The notes under the pieces were generated by a model. The model saw nothing but the letters and a program-made list of their open reading frames with translations. It ran no database searches and had not been told where the DNA came from. From NCBI GenBank assembly GCA_029865515.1, contig JAOUGQ010000112.1, positions 1-9,058 of the forward strand: a DNA stretch of 9,058 nt. The letters run 5' to 3'. Within the stretch, counting starts at the first letter, position 1. The number at the start of each line of letters is the position of its first letter. The stretch is from Nitrospirota bacterium. Lineage in GTDB: Bacteria; Nitrospirota; Nitrospiria; Nitrospirales; UBA8639. Both the position numbers and the translations under genes were made by a program. This document shows, piece after piece, positions 1-6,783 of the stretch.

Positions 1-285
1 ACGATGAAAGTCGCAGGGCTGGGCTTTTCGGCCGCTATGGTGGCGTGGCTGGTGAGAGGTGGTGCGCTTTTGACGAGCTTGTTGGCTTCCATGCCGGCCT
101 GGCGGAATATTGACCCTATTTCGATTTTGAATATGAATCAAAAGAGCCGGGAGGATTGGGTGAGAAAGCTGCAGGAAGCGGCAGACATGGAGGCTCGCGA
201 GCAGCACGGGTTCAATCAGATTTTTGAACCGAAGACAGTCAACCCTTCTCCGCCTTCTTCGAGGACCCCCCCACGATCTTTATGA
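1..285 (+). CDS. C-terminal end of a protein cut by the window edge, possibly a large repeat/adhesin-type surface protein
   Basis: The frame is open from the first base to a TGA at 283-285. There is no room to see a ribosome binding site for the ATG at base 4, so I read this as the 3' end of a longer gene. The visible 94 residues start with a hydrophobic stretch (about residues 5-30 from that ATG) rich in Gly, Ala and Leu. A segment reading MPAWRNIDPISIL follows, then a charged helix and a Pro/Ser-rich tail (PSPPSSRTPP). From memory, a hydrophobic helix followed by a W-R-x-x-D-P-x-x-I-L motif resembles the extreme C-terminus of very large Ig/cadherin/VCBS-repeat proteins of Gram-negative bacteria; I could not verify this. 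The stop overlaps the start of the diguanylate cyclase (ATGA), suggesting one transcript and translational coupling. It could instead be a small membrane protein starting at base 4. Confidence 0.6.
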   Translation, partial: TMKVAGLGFSAAMVAWLVRGGALLTSLLASMPAWRNIDPISILNMNQKSREDWVRKLQEAADMEAREQHGFNQIFEPKTVNPSPPSSRTPPRSL

Positions 286-1796
286 AACGCCTTACGCCCA
301 TCTTTTGGATTAGCCTGGGTCTGGTGTCCCTCACCCTGAGTATCCTCTTAATGAGTGATCTGGCAGTCAACTTGATTCCAGATCAAGCCGCCCAAATCAT
401 TACCTATCGGCAAAAGTATAGCGAAGCGCTAGCCGTCCAGTATTCATTGTTGGCGCAGAGCGGTGATGAACAGCCCATCCAGCAGGCCTTGGATCTGCTG
501 GTTGAACGCAATACGGATATCCAATCGGTGGCCCTGATTCTGGAAAGTGGTGAAACTATGGCGCTAGCCGGGCCACACTATGATATTTGGACCCAGCCCC
601 CCGGAACCGATTCAACCCCTGATCATATTCAGATTCCTATTTATAACGGGGACCTGCTCTGGGGAACTTTACAACTCCGGTTTCGTTCTTTGGAGAATGA
701 TCGGTGGTCCAATTTACTTGATACAGCATGGGCGCGGTTCCTTGCCTTGGTGATGGGGTCGGGGTTCTTAGGCTATTTTCTTTTTATGAAGCGAACCTTG
801 CGGCAACTCGATCCCAGTTCAGTGGTCCCCATGCGGGTGCAAGCGGCTTTCAATGTGCTGGTAGAAGGTGTGGTGTTTCTGGATCATGAAAACCATATTG
901 TGTTGGCCAACCGCGCCTTTAGCGAGCTTGTGGGTGTTGAACCTCACAACCTGATCGGAAGCACACTGGACCGTTTTGGATGGGTTTCTCCTGACCGGGA
1001 ACGCTCGCTTATCACCTACCCATGGGAAACGGCACGACAGCAGCAGAGCTTGAATTTGGATGTGCCTCTGGTTTGGGAGAGAAAGGGCGAAACAGTGAGA
1101 AAATTTCGAGTGAACTGTACCCCCATTTTAGGTGAACACCGGCAGGGCCGAGGTATTTTGGTCTCTTTTAATGATGTGACGGAATTGGATGCGACGATTC
1201 AGGAGTTAGAGATCGCAAAATCGGAGTTTGAGAAGCTGGCACTCCACGACCCCTTAACCGGATGCTTTAACCGACGGGCGTTATTTGAAGCATTTGAGAA
1301 TCAGTGGGAAGTGGTCCAACGTGATGGTAGGAATTTGGTCTGTATCATGGCCGATATTGATCATTTTAAATCCTATAACGATCGGTTTGGGCATGCTGTG
1401 GGAGATCAGGTTATTCAAGTGGTTGCCAAGGTGTTATCAACTACCCTGCGTCCTTTGGATATCATGGGCCGGTATGGGGGAGAGGAATTTTGCATCCTCC
1501 TGCCAGGGCAGACCTGTGCAGAAGGCGTGTTGGTGGCGGAGCGGTTACGGGAACAAATCGAATGTTTGGCCAGTCAGTCCATTCGCACGACATCCGGCAA
1601 GAAAATTACCATGAGTTTTGGGGTGTCAGCTGCCTCTCTTGGGGCTTCTGATCCTCTGGAGTTGGTGGATCAAGCTGACAAAGCCCTGTATGTCGCGAAA
1701 CAGGGGGGACGGAATCAGGTGGGACGTTGGACTTCGGAGGGACCGGTCACGAGCCAGGTTGAACCTGCCGCCCTGACTGGAAGTCGTTTTTCTTAA
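282..1796 (+). CDS. Membrane-bound diguanylate cyclase (periplasmic sensor - PAS - GGDEF)
   Basis: This is predicted to make cyclic di-GMP from two GTP at the cytoplasmic side of the inner membrane. The 504 residues divide into a TM helix (about 8-32), a periplasmic region of about 115 residues (possibly a Cache-like sensor fold), a second TM helix (about 152-169), a PAS domain (about 184-305) and a GGDEF domain (about 319-480). The catalytic motif is GGEEF at 399-403, preceded at the canonical spacing by an RPLD inhibitory site (390-393). The ADID segment carries the expected metal-binding Asp358, and the domain opens with LALHDPLTG. An active, product-inhibited cyclase is therefore expected. 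The start overlaps the upstream stop as ATGA and has no good Shine-Dalgarno, which supports translational coupling. An intrinsic terminator follows 55 bases downstream. The final 20 or so residues are non-conserved. The ligand sensed by the periplasmic and PAS regions cannot be told from sequence. Confidence 0.95.
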   Translation: MKRLTPIFWISLGLVSLTLSILLMSDLAVNLIPDQAAQIITYRQKYSEALAVQYSLLAQSGDEQPIQQALDLLVERNTDIQSVALILESGETMALAGPHYDIWTQPPGTDSTPDHIQIPIYNGDLLWGTLQLRFRSLENDRWSNLLDTAWARFLALVMGSGFLGYFLFMKRTLRQLDPSSVVPMRVQAAFNVLVEGVVFLDHENHIVLANRAFSELVGVEPHNLIGSTLDRFGWVSPDRERSLITYPWETARQQQSLNLDVPLVWERKGETVRKFRVNCTPILGEHRQGRGILVSFNDVTELDATIQELEIAKSEFEKLALHDPLTGCFNRRALFEAFENQWEVVQRDGRNLVCIMADIDHFKSYNDRFGHAVGDQVIQVVAKVLSTTLRPLDIMGRYGGEEFCILLPGQTCAEGVLVAERLREQIECLASQSIRTTSGKKITMSFGVSAASLGASDPLELVDQADKALYVAKQGGRNQVGRWTSEGPVTSQVEPAALTGSRFS

Positions 1797-1851
1797 ATGG
1801 TAAGGAGACGAGCGGTGGCTGGCGTGATGTGTGCACAGTGAGGAGATGGGG

Positions 1852-1871
1852 GCGGACCTTGTCCGCTTTTT
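1852..1871 (+). terminator. Rho-independent terminator after the diguanylate cyclase gene
   Basis: A perfect 6-bp stem (GCGGAC at 1852-1857, GTCCGC at 1861-1866) closes a CTT loop and is followed directly by five Ts (1867-1871). It sits 55 bases after the cyclase stop and faces the convergent gene ending at 1914. The other strand has no T tract after the stem, so it would serve the + strand only. Confidence 0.8.
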
Positions 1872-1913
1872 CATGCCCGGCTACCCTCATGCCATTGTTG
1901 CGGGAACGTCTCC

Positions 1914-2633
1914 TCAGCGTTTCTTGGGTTGCATGGCTTGATGCAACATGTCGGTGATCCACAATTTGAAAAATCGCTGGGCGGCTTGATGATACTCTGC
2001 AAGTTTCTTGGGAATCTCTGCCATCAAGACTTGTCTGTTGACAAAAAAATCATGATCGATCAAATAGCCCATTTCCTGGGTGGGTTGAGCAATCTGGACG
2101 AGCCCATGTCGCACACAAACCAGGTCATCGCCTCCGTTTAGGCCCATCAGCACTTCGCTGCGGGTGGCCTTCATTTCCCCGGCTACACCAGACCAGGCGA
2201 GATCGCCTGTCCATTTGTTTTGTAAGAGTTGATCCCATTCTTTATCTGACAGGCCGAGCACGGATTTCCGAATGATATTTCTGAAACGTAATCCGATGCG
2301 GGAGAAATACGGCGGGGTGTATTCTGACTGTAACGCTTCAGTGGCGAGGTTGATGTGCTGCTGAAAGGTTTCCCATCCGTCGTAATGCCTGGCAACAACC
2401 GCGAGGGAGCTACTCCCAAGTACCATGTGCCATCGCTGGTCGGCACTTGCGAAGGTATACGAGGTTTTATCCGGTGTCAGGGAAAAATTCGGGAAACGTG
2501 TTTTCGTTTTCCTTTGAAAGCCTACCGGGGGCGCCGATGAGATTTGCAAATCTTGTGGAAAGGTCACCTGATATGTGGCATCAATTAATGGAGCTTTTTG
2601 ATAGATGACCGAGGAGGCTGTTTGTGTGGGCAT
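1914..2633 (-). CDS. TIGR04255 family protein (function unknown)
   Basis: The 239 residues follow the pattern of the sporadically distributed TIGR04255 family. They begin with a 'Y-x-K-x-P-L-I-D-A-x-Y-x-V-x-F' segment (11-25). A 'F-A-S-A-D...W-H-M-V-L' strand (61-72) leads into 'S-L-A-V-V-A-R-H-Y-D-G-W-E-T-F' (76-90). The family hallmark 'S-R-I-G-L-R-F-R-N-I' is at 111-120. A C-terminal 'L-I-D-H-D-F-F' (191-197) precedes an amphipathic helix containing 'Y-H-Q-A-A-Q-R-F-F-K-L-W-I-T' (214-227). No signal peptide or TM segment is seen, so it should be cytosolic. The length is near the family norm and no lesion is visible. An AAGGT about 9 bases before the ATG is a plausible ribosome binding site. 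No biochemical role is established to my knowledge. Members are scattered patchily among genomes, which hints at horizontal movement. The gene lies 107 bases downstream of the HDOD gene on the same strand. Confidence 0.85.
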   Translation of the reverse strand: MPTQTASSVIYQKAPLIDATYQVTFPQDLQISSAPPVGFQRKTKTRFPNFSLTPDKTSYTFASADQRWHMVLGSSSLAVVARHYDGWETFQQHINLATEALQSEYTPPYFSRIGLRFRNIIRKSVLGLSDKEWDQLLQNKWTGDLAWSGVAGEMKATRSEVLMGLNGGDDLVCVRHGLVQIAQPTQEMGYLIDHDFFVNRQVLMAEIPKKLAEYHQAAQRFFKLWITDMLHQAMQPKKR

Positions 2634-2667
2634 AGGATCTGTACCTTATTGTGTGAGTGTGACGCGT

Positions 2668-2685
2668 GCGGTTTTCCGCTTTTTT
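2668..2685 (+). terminator. Terminator-like hairpin on the strand opposite the genes
   Basis: GCGG (2668-2671), a TTTT loop, CCGC (2676-2679) and six Ts (2680-2685) form a small intrinsic-terminator-like element that works only for rightward transcription. The flanking genes here run leftward, so it has no obvious client. It could stop antisense transcripts from entering the HDOD gene. The stem is only 4 bp, so it may be chance. Confidence 0.35.
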
Positions 2686-2698
2686 CCTATTGAGCTGG

Positions 2699-2732
2699 TG
2701 CCACTTACCTGGCAATCAGGTCTTGCTGACCT
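2699..2732. other. Two adjacent small hairpins after the HDOD stop codon
   Basis: TGCCA (2699-2703) pairs with TGGCA (2710-2714), and AGGTC (2718-2722) pairs with GACCT (2728-2732). Both lie just past the leftward HDOD stop at 2741, in the 107-base gap before the TIGR04255 gene. Neither is followed by a T run on the - strand, so they are not classical terminators. They could stabilise or process the 3' end of the HDOD message. The stems are short (5 bp each). Confidence 0.3.
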
Positions 2733-2740
2733 TCTTATCG

Positions 2741-3601
2741 TTACGCCATTGATGTGTGTGCTTCTGCCATGAGATCTAACATGCTGGAGAGTTGTTTGCC
2801 GGCTTCCAGCATGGATTCTTTTAGGGCTTCCTCATTTTGACCGGTTAATGCCCACGATTCCGGAGCCACCAGATTTTGCCATTCCGTGTTGCCATTAGGT
2901 GCTTGGAATCCTTCCGTCAGTGCGCTGGCCATGTTGAGGAGCGCGGCTTCAAACCCGTGATCTTTGGTTTCCTTCGGATTGTTCTGATACCGGATGGCGA
3001 TACCAAAATTTTTGGGGAGTTGCCAATTCTCAATCAGACTCTGGCCCACTTCGGTAAAATCAAATCCCCATATCTGTTGCTCCACGGTATGAACGGGAGT
3101 TCCCTCTTTGGCGGACTCTCGCAACGCCTGCTCTGATTGTTCAGGGAGTTGCTCATAGAGGATTAAATGTCCGATGTCTCTCAGCAGGCCCTCAACAAAC
3201 ATTCGTTCACTATCAATCAGAAAGCATTTTCTAGCCAGCTCCCGTGCCACCAGTCCACTGAAGAAGCTGTTCGCCCAGAACACGTTCATATTCATGACCT
3301 GTTGGTTGAGGCCGGAGAAGGTTTTGGTGACGGCGACCGCCAGCGTCAAATCATGAATCGGTTGCATCCCTAGGATCCCCACTGCTCGTGAAATGGTCTC
3401 GACTTTTCTCGGCATCGCGTAAAACGCGCTATTGACTAATTTGAGGACCGTGGCGGTCATGCCCGGGTCAATGCTGATGGCCCGGGACAGGTCGGCCATG
3501 GTGGAGTCTGGATTATCAATGACCTTTTTGACTTCCAGGTACACTTCCGGCAGCGTAAATAGTTTCGTGCAATTTGTTACCAACTCTTTGGCTGTAGGCA
3601 T
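2741..3601 (-). CDS. HDOD domain protein (signalling/regulatory, non-catalytic)
   Basis: This is a 286-residue cytosolic protein with an HDOD domain over roughly residues 8-210, followed by a helical tail of about 75 residues. Recognisable landmarks are 'L-P-E-V-Y-L-E-V' (17-24), 'I-S-I-D-P-G-M-T-A-T-V-L-K-L-V-N-S-A-F-Y' (42-61), 'I-S-R-A-V-G-I-L-G' (70-78), 'V-E-G-L-L-R-D-I-G' (136-144) and 'W-Q-L-P' (193-196). HDOD is an HD-superfamily relative that has lost metal-dependent phosphohydrolase activity. Here the HD doublet is Arg141-Asp142, the usual later His is Phe182, and the usual His-His is Arg204-Tyr205, so catalysis is very unlikely. Such proteins take part in signalling, often alongside c-di-GMP networks; the partner here is unknown. 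I chose this start because AAGGGGTG precedes it closely. The frame stays open to an ATG at 3820, but that extension is very basic, Cys-containing and lacks a ribosome binding site. Confidence 0.9.
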   Translation of the reverse strand: MPTAKELVTNCTKLFTLPEVYLEVKKVIDNPDSTMADLSRAISIDPGMTATVLKLVNSAFYAMPRKVETISRAVGILGMQPIHDLTLAVAVTKTFSGLNQQVMNMNVFWANSFFSGLVARELARKCFLIDSERMFVEGLLRDIGHLILYEQLPEQSEQALRESAKEGTPVHTVEQQIWGFDFTEVGQSLIENWQLPKNFGIAIRYQNNPKETKDHGFEAALLNMASALTEGFQAPNGNTEWQNLVAPESWALTGQNEEALKESMLEAGKQLSSMLDLMAEAHTSMA

Positions 3602-3603
3602 AC

Positions 3604-3613
3604 TCACCCCTTT
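3604..3613 (-). promoter_or_regulatory. Ribosome binding site that fixes the HDOD start
   Basis: Read on the - strand the sequence is AAAGGGGTGA, a near-complete Shine-Dalgarno match two bases ahead of the ATG at 3601-3599 (core GGGG about 5 bases away). It supports the internal start over the in-frame ATG at 3820. Confidence 0.6.
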
Positions 3614-3772
3614 AGGTACGGCTTTGGTCTTCCTTTGTCCGCGGCATGACCGTTTCTTGTGTTTTCGGTCAGTTTGGCGCGGTACTTGAAGGGCATGGAT
3701 TTCGGCTCTTTGGCGGTTTTTCACATGACAGGTGTTCTGGGTCAATTGCAGAATGTGTTTTCTTGCAGTGGA

Positions 3773-3788
3773 GAAGAGGGATCTCTTC
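3773..3788. other. Perfect 6-bp hairpin in the DUF3422-HDOD gap
   Basis: GAAGAG (3773-3778) and CTCTTC (3783-3788) flank a four-base GGAT loop. It lies in the 253-base gap between the DUF3422 stop (3855) and the HDOD start (3601). No T tract follows on either strand. I found no convincing sigma-70 promoter in this gap, so it is unclear whether HDOD is read from its own promoter or from upstream. The hairpin may be a weak processing or pause site, or chance. Confidence 0.3.
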
Positions 3789-3854
3789 CCTGCCATATCA
3801 GAACAGGCTTTGACCTTCATGATGAATTAAGGAAGGCGCGTGGACCTAACGAGA

Positions 3855-5252
3855 TTAGGAAATGTCGGGGGTGCTGGAAGGGGACTGATGTGTAGCTGGG
3901 GAGAGTTTTTTGTGAATGCGTTTGCGCCCCCATGTGATGATGGCGAATGAGAGGCCCAGTGCTATGGGCACAAAAATCCCTGACGCCAATTCATACCTTG
4001 CTAGCCAGCCGAGTTCGTGCAGGGCCTTGAAGAGGTAGTTGGCCAGGCCACTGACATAATAGGCAATCACGATCACCGAGAGGCCCTCCACGGTGTGTTG
4101 AAGAACCACTTGGCTCTTTGTGGTGTTATCCACACTGGCCAGGAGTTTCACGTTTTGATCCTGTTGCGCCAAATTTTGCTCTTGTAAGAGCAATTCCACC
4201 TTGGTTCGCAAGACGGCAATCGTGCCTTCAAAATCCTGCTCTAAGGCGTGAATGCGGGAGAGTAACTGCTGATATCCATCGGCCACTCCCGTAATTTTCC
4301 ATTGGATATAATCGGTGAGGGTTCGGCCGTAAGGCAGCGATTGTTCCTGGAGGGCACGGGTATTGCTGTGCACAATGCGATCGTAGGGGACCGAAGCCGA
4401 AAGGCGATAACGCATGGAATCCGCCAGCCGTCCCACTTCCAGGAAATTCTGGGTTAATCCTTCCAGCCACTGTTGCAGTGTGCTATGTGTGGCCTGCTTG
4501 AGTTCTCTGGTGATGAGGGTTCGTTGATAGAGATGGCGCTGTTCGAAGATTTGGACTTGATCTACGGCCCGGGAAAAGGCCGGGTAGGGAAGCAGAATCA
4601 GATGCGTATAATTTTCAAGTGTGGTGAGGATCGTCATCAATCTTGCCAGTTTGGGGCGTAGTAAGAGAGGGTCGGGGGACCAGATGATATAGCGTTCCCG
4701 GCCATGTTCATCGGGAGTGAAGCTGGTGGCAATGGAAATATCTTCTTCAAGAACCCTGCTGGCATATATTTGCGGGCCGGGGAGAAAAGTCCCCAATTCT
4801 TCGTGATCATAGGTTCGTGAAGGGGTGACCAATAAATCCAATGCATTGACTTGGAGGCCCAACGGAGAAAAGGGAAACGCATATCCGGGAAATATCAATG
4901 GCCCGAATCCTAAGAGTTGGTTGGGATCACCGGGGATGTGCCACACCTGGTAACTATAATATTCGGTGTGCGCTTCCCAAATGGCGATAAGCCGGTCCCC
5001 TTTGGTTCCTGTTTTGACTCCGAATCCCACTTTGTCCTCCAGGACGATGGAGGAGGGGTCCATCTCCAGGCAGGCGAGAAGCTGTTGGAACTCTTTGCGA
5101 CTTTGGGGGCGTTCACTTGGCGGGTTCGCCATGCGATAGGCTGTGTGATGCACGTGGGCGGGCACATCCAGCCATCCTTCCAGATATTTTTCTTGCGCCT
5201 TATGCATTTGGCGAAGAATTCCTTTTCCTGGTGAACCGGGTTTTAAGCTCAT
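3855..5252 (-). CDS. DUF3422 family membrane-anchored protein
   Basis: The 465 residues match the DUF3422 pattern. An N-terminal region contains 'P-A-H-V-H-H-T-A-Y' (31-39), and a core segment reads 'W-E-A-H-T-E-Y-Y-S-Y' (92-101). There is also 'A-S-R-V' (164-167) and a helical middle with 'Y-R-L-S-A-S-V-P-Y' (282-290). The strongest signature is 'V-E-L-L-L-Q-E-Q-N' (352-360) followed by 'L-Q-H-T-V-E-G-L-S-V-I-V-I-A-Y-Y' (384-399). Two hydrophobic helices (about 388-408 and 423-441) then precede a basic C-terminus. This implies a large soluble domain anchored by a C-terminal TM hairpin. The family's function is unknown to me. The first ATG has no visible Shine-Dalgarno; Met16, preceded by AAAAGGAA about a dozen bases upstream, is an alternative start at 5207. 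The gene lies 178 bases after the YheT-like gene and 253 before HDOD. Confidence 0.88.
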   Translation of the reverse strand: MSLKPGSPGKGILRQMHKAQEKYLEGWLDVPAHVHHTAYRMANPPSERPQSRKEFQQLLACLEMDPSSIVLEDKVGFGVKTGTKGDRLIAIWEAHTEYYSYQVWHIPGDPNQLLGFGPLIFPGYAFPFSPLGLQVNALDLLVTPSRTYDHEELGTFLPGPQIYASRVLEEDISIATSFTPDEHGRERYIIWSPDPLLLRPKLARLMTILTTLENYTHLILLPYPAFSRAVDQVQIFEQRHLYQRTLITRELKQATHSTLQQWLEGLTQNFLEVGRLADSMRYRLSASVPYDRIVHSNTRALQEQSLPYGRTLTDYIQWKITGVADGYQQLLSRIHALEQDFEGTIAVLRTKVELLLQEQNLAQQDQNVKLLASVDNTTKSQVVLQHTVEGLSVIVIAYYVSGLANYLFKALHELGWLARYELASGIFVPIALGLSFAIITWGRKRIHKKLSPATHQSPSSTPDIS

Positions 5253-5338
5253 GGGTGTGTGGAGGCTGGTGACGGGAATCGTAACTGAGAGAGTTGGTTA
5301 TTCATCTGAACAAGGTTCTACCCTACCTGCTAGTGCTC

Positions 5339-5405
5339 TCGCAAGAGGAGAACGGCGGGAAAATGAGGTAGAACGCCTGGTTGGCCGGGAGCCTCCTCCT
5401 CGCGA
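5339..5405. other. Imperfect long-range inverted repeat between YheT-like and DUF3422 genes
   Basis: TCGCAAGAGGAG (5339-5350) can pair with CTCCTCCTCGCGA (5393-5405) through about 12 pairs, including G-U wobbles and one bulge, with a loop of about 42 bases. It lies in the 178-base gap between the two leftward genes. There is no T tract. It could be an mRNA stem in the DUF3422 leader; significance is uncertain. Confidence 0.3.
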
Positions 5406-5430
5406 AACTATCAATGGGGTAGGTGTTGAT

Positions 5431-6420
5431 TCATGATGAGAGGAGTTGCGATTGAATCCAATCGATGATGCGGTTTTCAGCCCAAAATGGATCCTCAGGG
5501 AGATGGCGCTGTTGGAAAAAGCCGCAGTGGCCACCATGAGCGGTGGCCAAAAGACGAATGCAGGGATTGGATTGGAGAGCAGGGTCGGCAAACATGTCGT
5601 AAGGGATAAATGGGTCGTCTTGGGCCGTGATGATGAGGGTCGGGATGGTGATTGCGGACAGCTTATTTCGAGCTGCAGTTTTGTCGTAATAGTCTGCTGC
5701 ATTTCGATACCCACCGTCTGGAGCGGTATAGACTTCGTCAAATTCCCACATGGTCTGTATGCTGGAGAGGCGCGATAGGTCCCATTGCCCAGGATACAGT
5801 TGAGCTTTTTTGTGTAATTTGGCTTTTAAACTTTTTAAAAAATATTGATGATAGATCCAATTGGATGGACGTTGCAGGGCACAGACGCAGGCGGCGGGCT
5901 GAATGTTCGGGCACACCGCTGCGACCCCACGAAGCGAGGGGAGGGATGAGCCCAGCTCTCCTGCTAATTTGAGAGTGAGATTGCCTCCCATGGAATAGCC
6001 GACGAGCCATACCTCGTGGCATCCGTCCTGTTCGGTGATTTCTCGAATGATGCTGTGGTAATCCTGACTGAGACCATTGTGATAGAGGGTGGGCGTGAGA
6101 TGTTCCGATCCTCCACAGTTTCGTTGATTGATGCGAATGCTATTCCACCCCGCTTGCCAGGCTTTCTGCGCGAGCCCCCGCATGTAGTGAGATTCTATGC
6201 ATCCCTCGAGCCCATGGACGATCAACACGGTCGGGTGTTTGGCGGGAGAGGGTTGCCAATGGCATTTTGTGAGGAGGCCGATCTCCGGAGTGACCTGAAA
6301 AATTCGATCTTGGGCAAACATCCCTGGCGGAAAGCTGCCACGAGGCCACCATCGCGGAATAAGGGTCATGCGGTGAGGGCCATGAAGCCAAGGGTGTGGA
6401 ATAAACGGTGGAACAGTCAT
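5431..6420 (-). CDS. YheT-like alpha/beta hydrolase
   Basis: This is a 329-residue serine hydrolase of the YheT/UPF0017 (COG0429) type. The N-terminus 'F-I-P-H-P-W-L-H-G-P-H-R-M-T-L' (6-20) matches the conserved family opening (F-x-P... H-x-x-T), which supports this start although no Shine-Dalgarno is visible. The oxyanion loop is 'H-G-L-E-G' (69-73). The nucleophile elbow is 'G-Y-S-M-G-G' with Ser143. The acid is Asp268 or Asp269 in 'A-Q-D-D-P-F', and the catalytic His is His298 in 'H-G-G-H-C-G-F'. 'R-x-N-Q-R-N-C-G-G-S-E' (96-106) is also typical. No signal peptide is seen; some relatives are membrane-associated. The physiological substrate is not established; relatives are annotated as putative esterases. 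It is the first gene of the leftward series. The gene seems intact and of usual length. Confidence 0.93.
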   Translation of the reverse strand: MTVPPFIPHPWLHGPHRMTLIPRWWPRGSFPPGMFAQDRIFQVTPEIGLLTKCHWQPSPAKHPTVLIVHGLEGCIESHYMRGLAQKAWQAGWNSIRINQRNCGGSEHLTPTLYHNGLSQDYHSIIREITEQDGCHEVWLVGYSMGGNLTLKLAGELGSSLPSLRGVAAVCPNIQPAACVCALQRPSNWIYHQYFLKSLKAKLHKKAQLYPGQWDLSRLSSIQTMWEFDEVYTAPDGGYRNAADYYDKTAARNKLSAITIPTLIITAQDDPFIPYDMFADPALQSNPCIRLLATAHGGHCGFFQQRHLPEDPFWAENRIIDWIQSQLLSS

Positions 6421-6561
6421 AGGGCAATGTCAAGCATGGGCGAAGGGGATCGGGCGAATGATGGTGGCTCTTTTTTCTATTATGGGGATACCAAAAGTCC
6501 TGGGTGCGGGACAAGGGAGGTTCACTTGTTTTGCGAAAGCCGTTCAATCAGAAGAGTGTCG

Positions 6562-6596
6562 AATGCTTTGTCATGAGAGCATTGATTTGTCAAAGC
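6562..6596. other. Overlapping, mutually exclusive stems upstream of the YheT-like gene
   Basis: AATGCT (6562-6567) pairs with AGCATT (6578-6583). The overlapping GCTTTG (6565-6570) pairs instead with CAAAGC (6591-6596). Both stems are perfect 6-mers but share bases, so only one can form. The site is about 145-175 bases upstream of the leftward YheT-like start and could be a small switch or a protein-binding palindrome. It may be chance. Confidence 0.3.
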
Positions 6597-6701
6597 TTAG
6601 ATATGATCTCTTCTCCAGTGTCCGATGAATGATGAAGTGTTGCGTTTTGAAAGGGCAAGTCCTCCCTCTGTCTTTTCCGCACAAACCGGATCTCACTTCC
6701 T

Positions 6702-6783
6702 CGTCAATCCCGAGATTGGTTCTCGGGAATCCATCTGGGATTTGCTTCGGATGGATCCCCGCTACCAACCGGCGGGGATGACA
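6702..6783. repeat. Palindrome cluster resembling a dispersed intergenic repeat element
   Basis: Three consecutive inverted repeats lie in about 80 bases. TCCCGAGA/TCTCGGGA (6708-6715, 6721-6728) has a 5-base loop, ATCCATC/GATGGAT (6729-6735, 6750-6756) a 14-base loop, and ATCCCCGC/GCGGGGAT (6755-6762, 6772-6779) a 9-base loop. The ends carry near-inverted GTCAATCCC and GGGGATGAC. The GTCA-TCCCG...GGGAATCCA layout is characteristic of palindromic intergenic repeats found in many copies in some bacterial genomes. The second and third stems share two bases, and the set could fold as a cruciform-like multi-hairpin. No transposase is nearby. Copy number cannot be judged from this window. Confidence 0.65.

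Noticed and set aside
1803..1914. AGGAGACG at 1803-1810 with CGTCTCCT at 1907-1914
   Set aside because: Exact 8-base inverted copies but nearly 100 bases apart and spanning the strong terminator; most simply coincidence.
3602..3820. In-frame 73-residue N-terminal extension of the HDOD protein
   Set aside because: The extension is highly basic with scattered Cys, has no HDOD-like content and no ribosome binding site at its ATG, while a good Shine-Dalgarno precedes the start at 3601.
6016..6576. Open frame of 186 residues on the + strand opposite the YheT-like gene
   Set aside because: It lies mostly antisense to a gene with a complete catalytic triad and family motifs, and its translation shows no domain.
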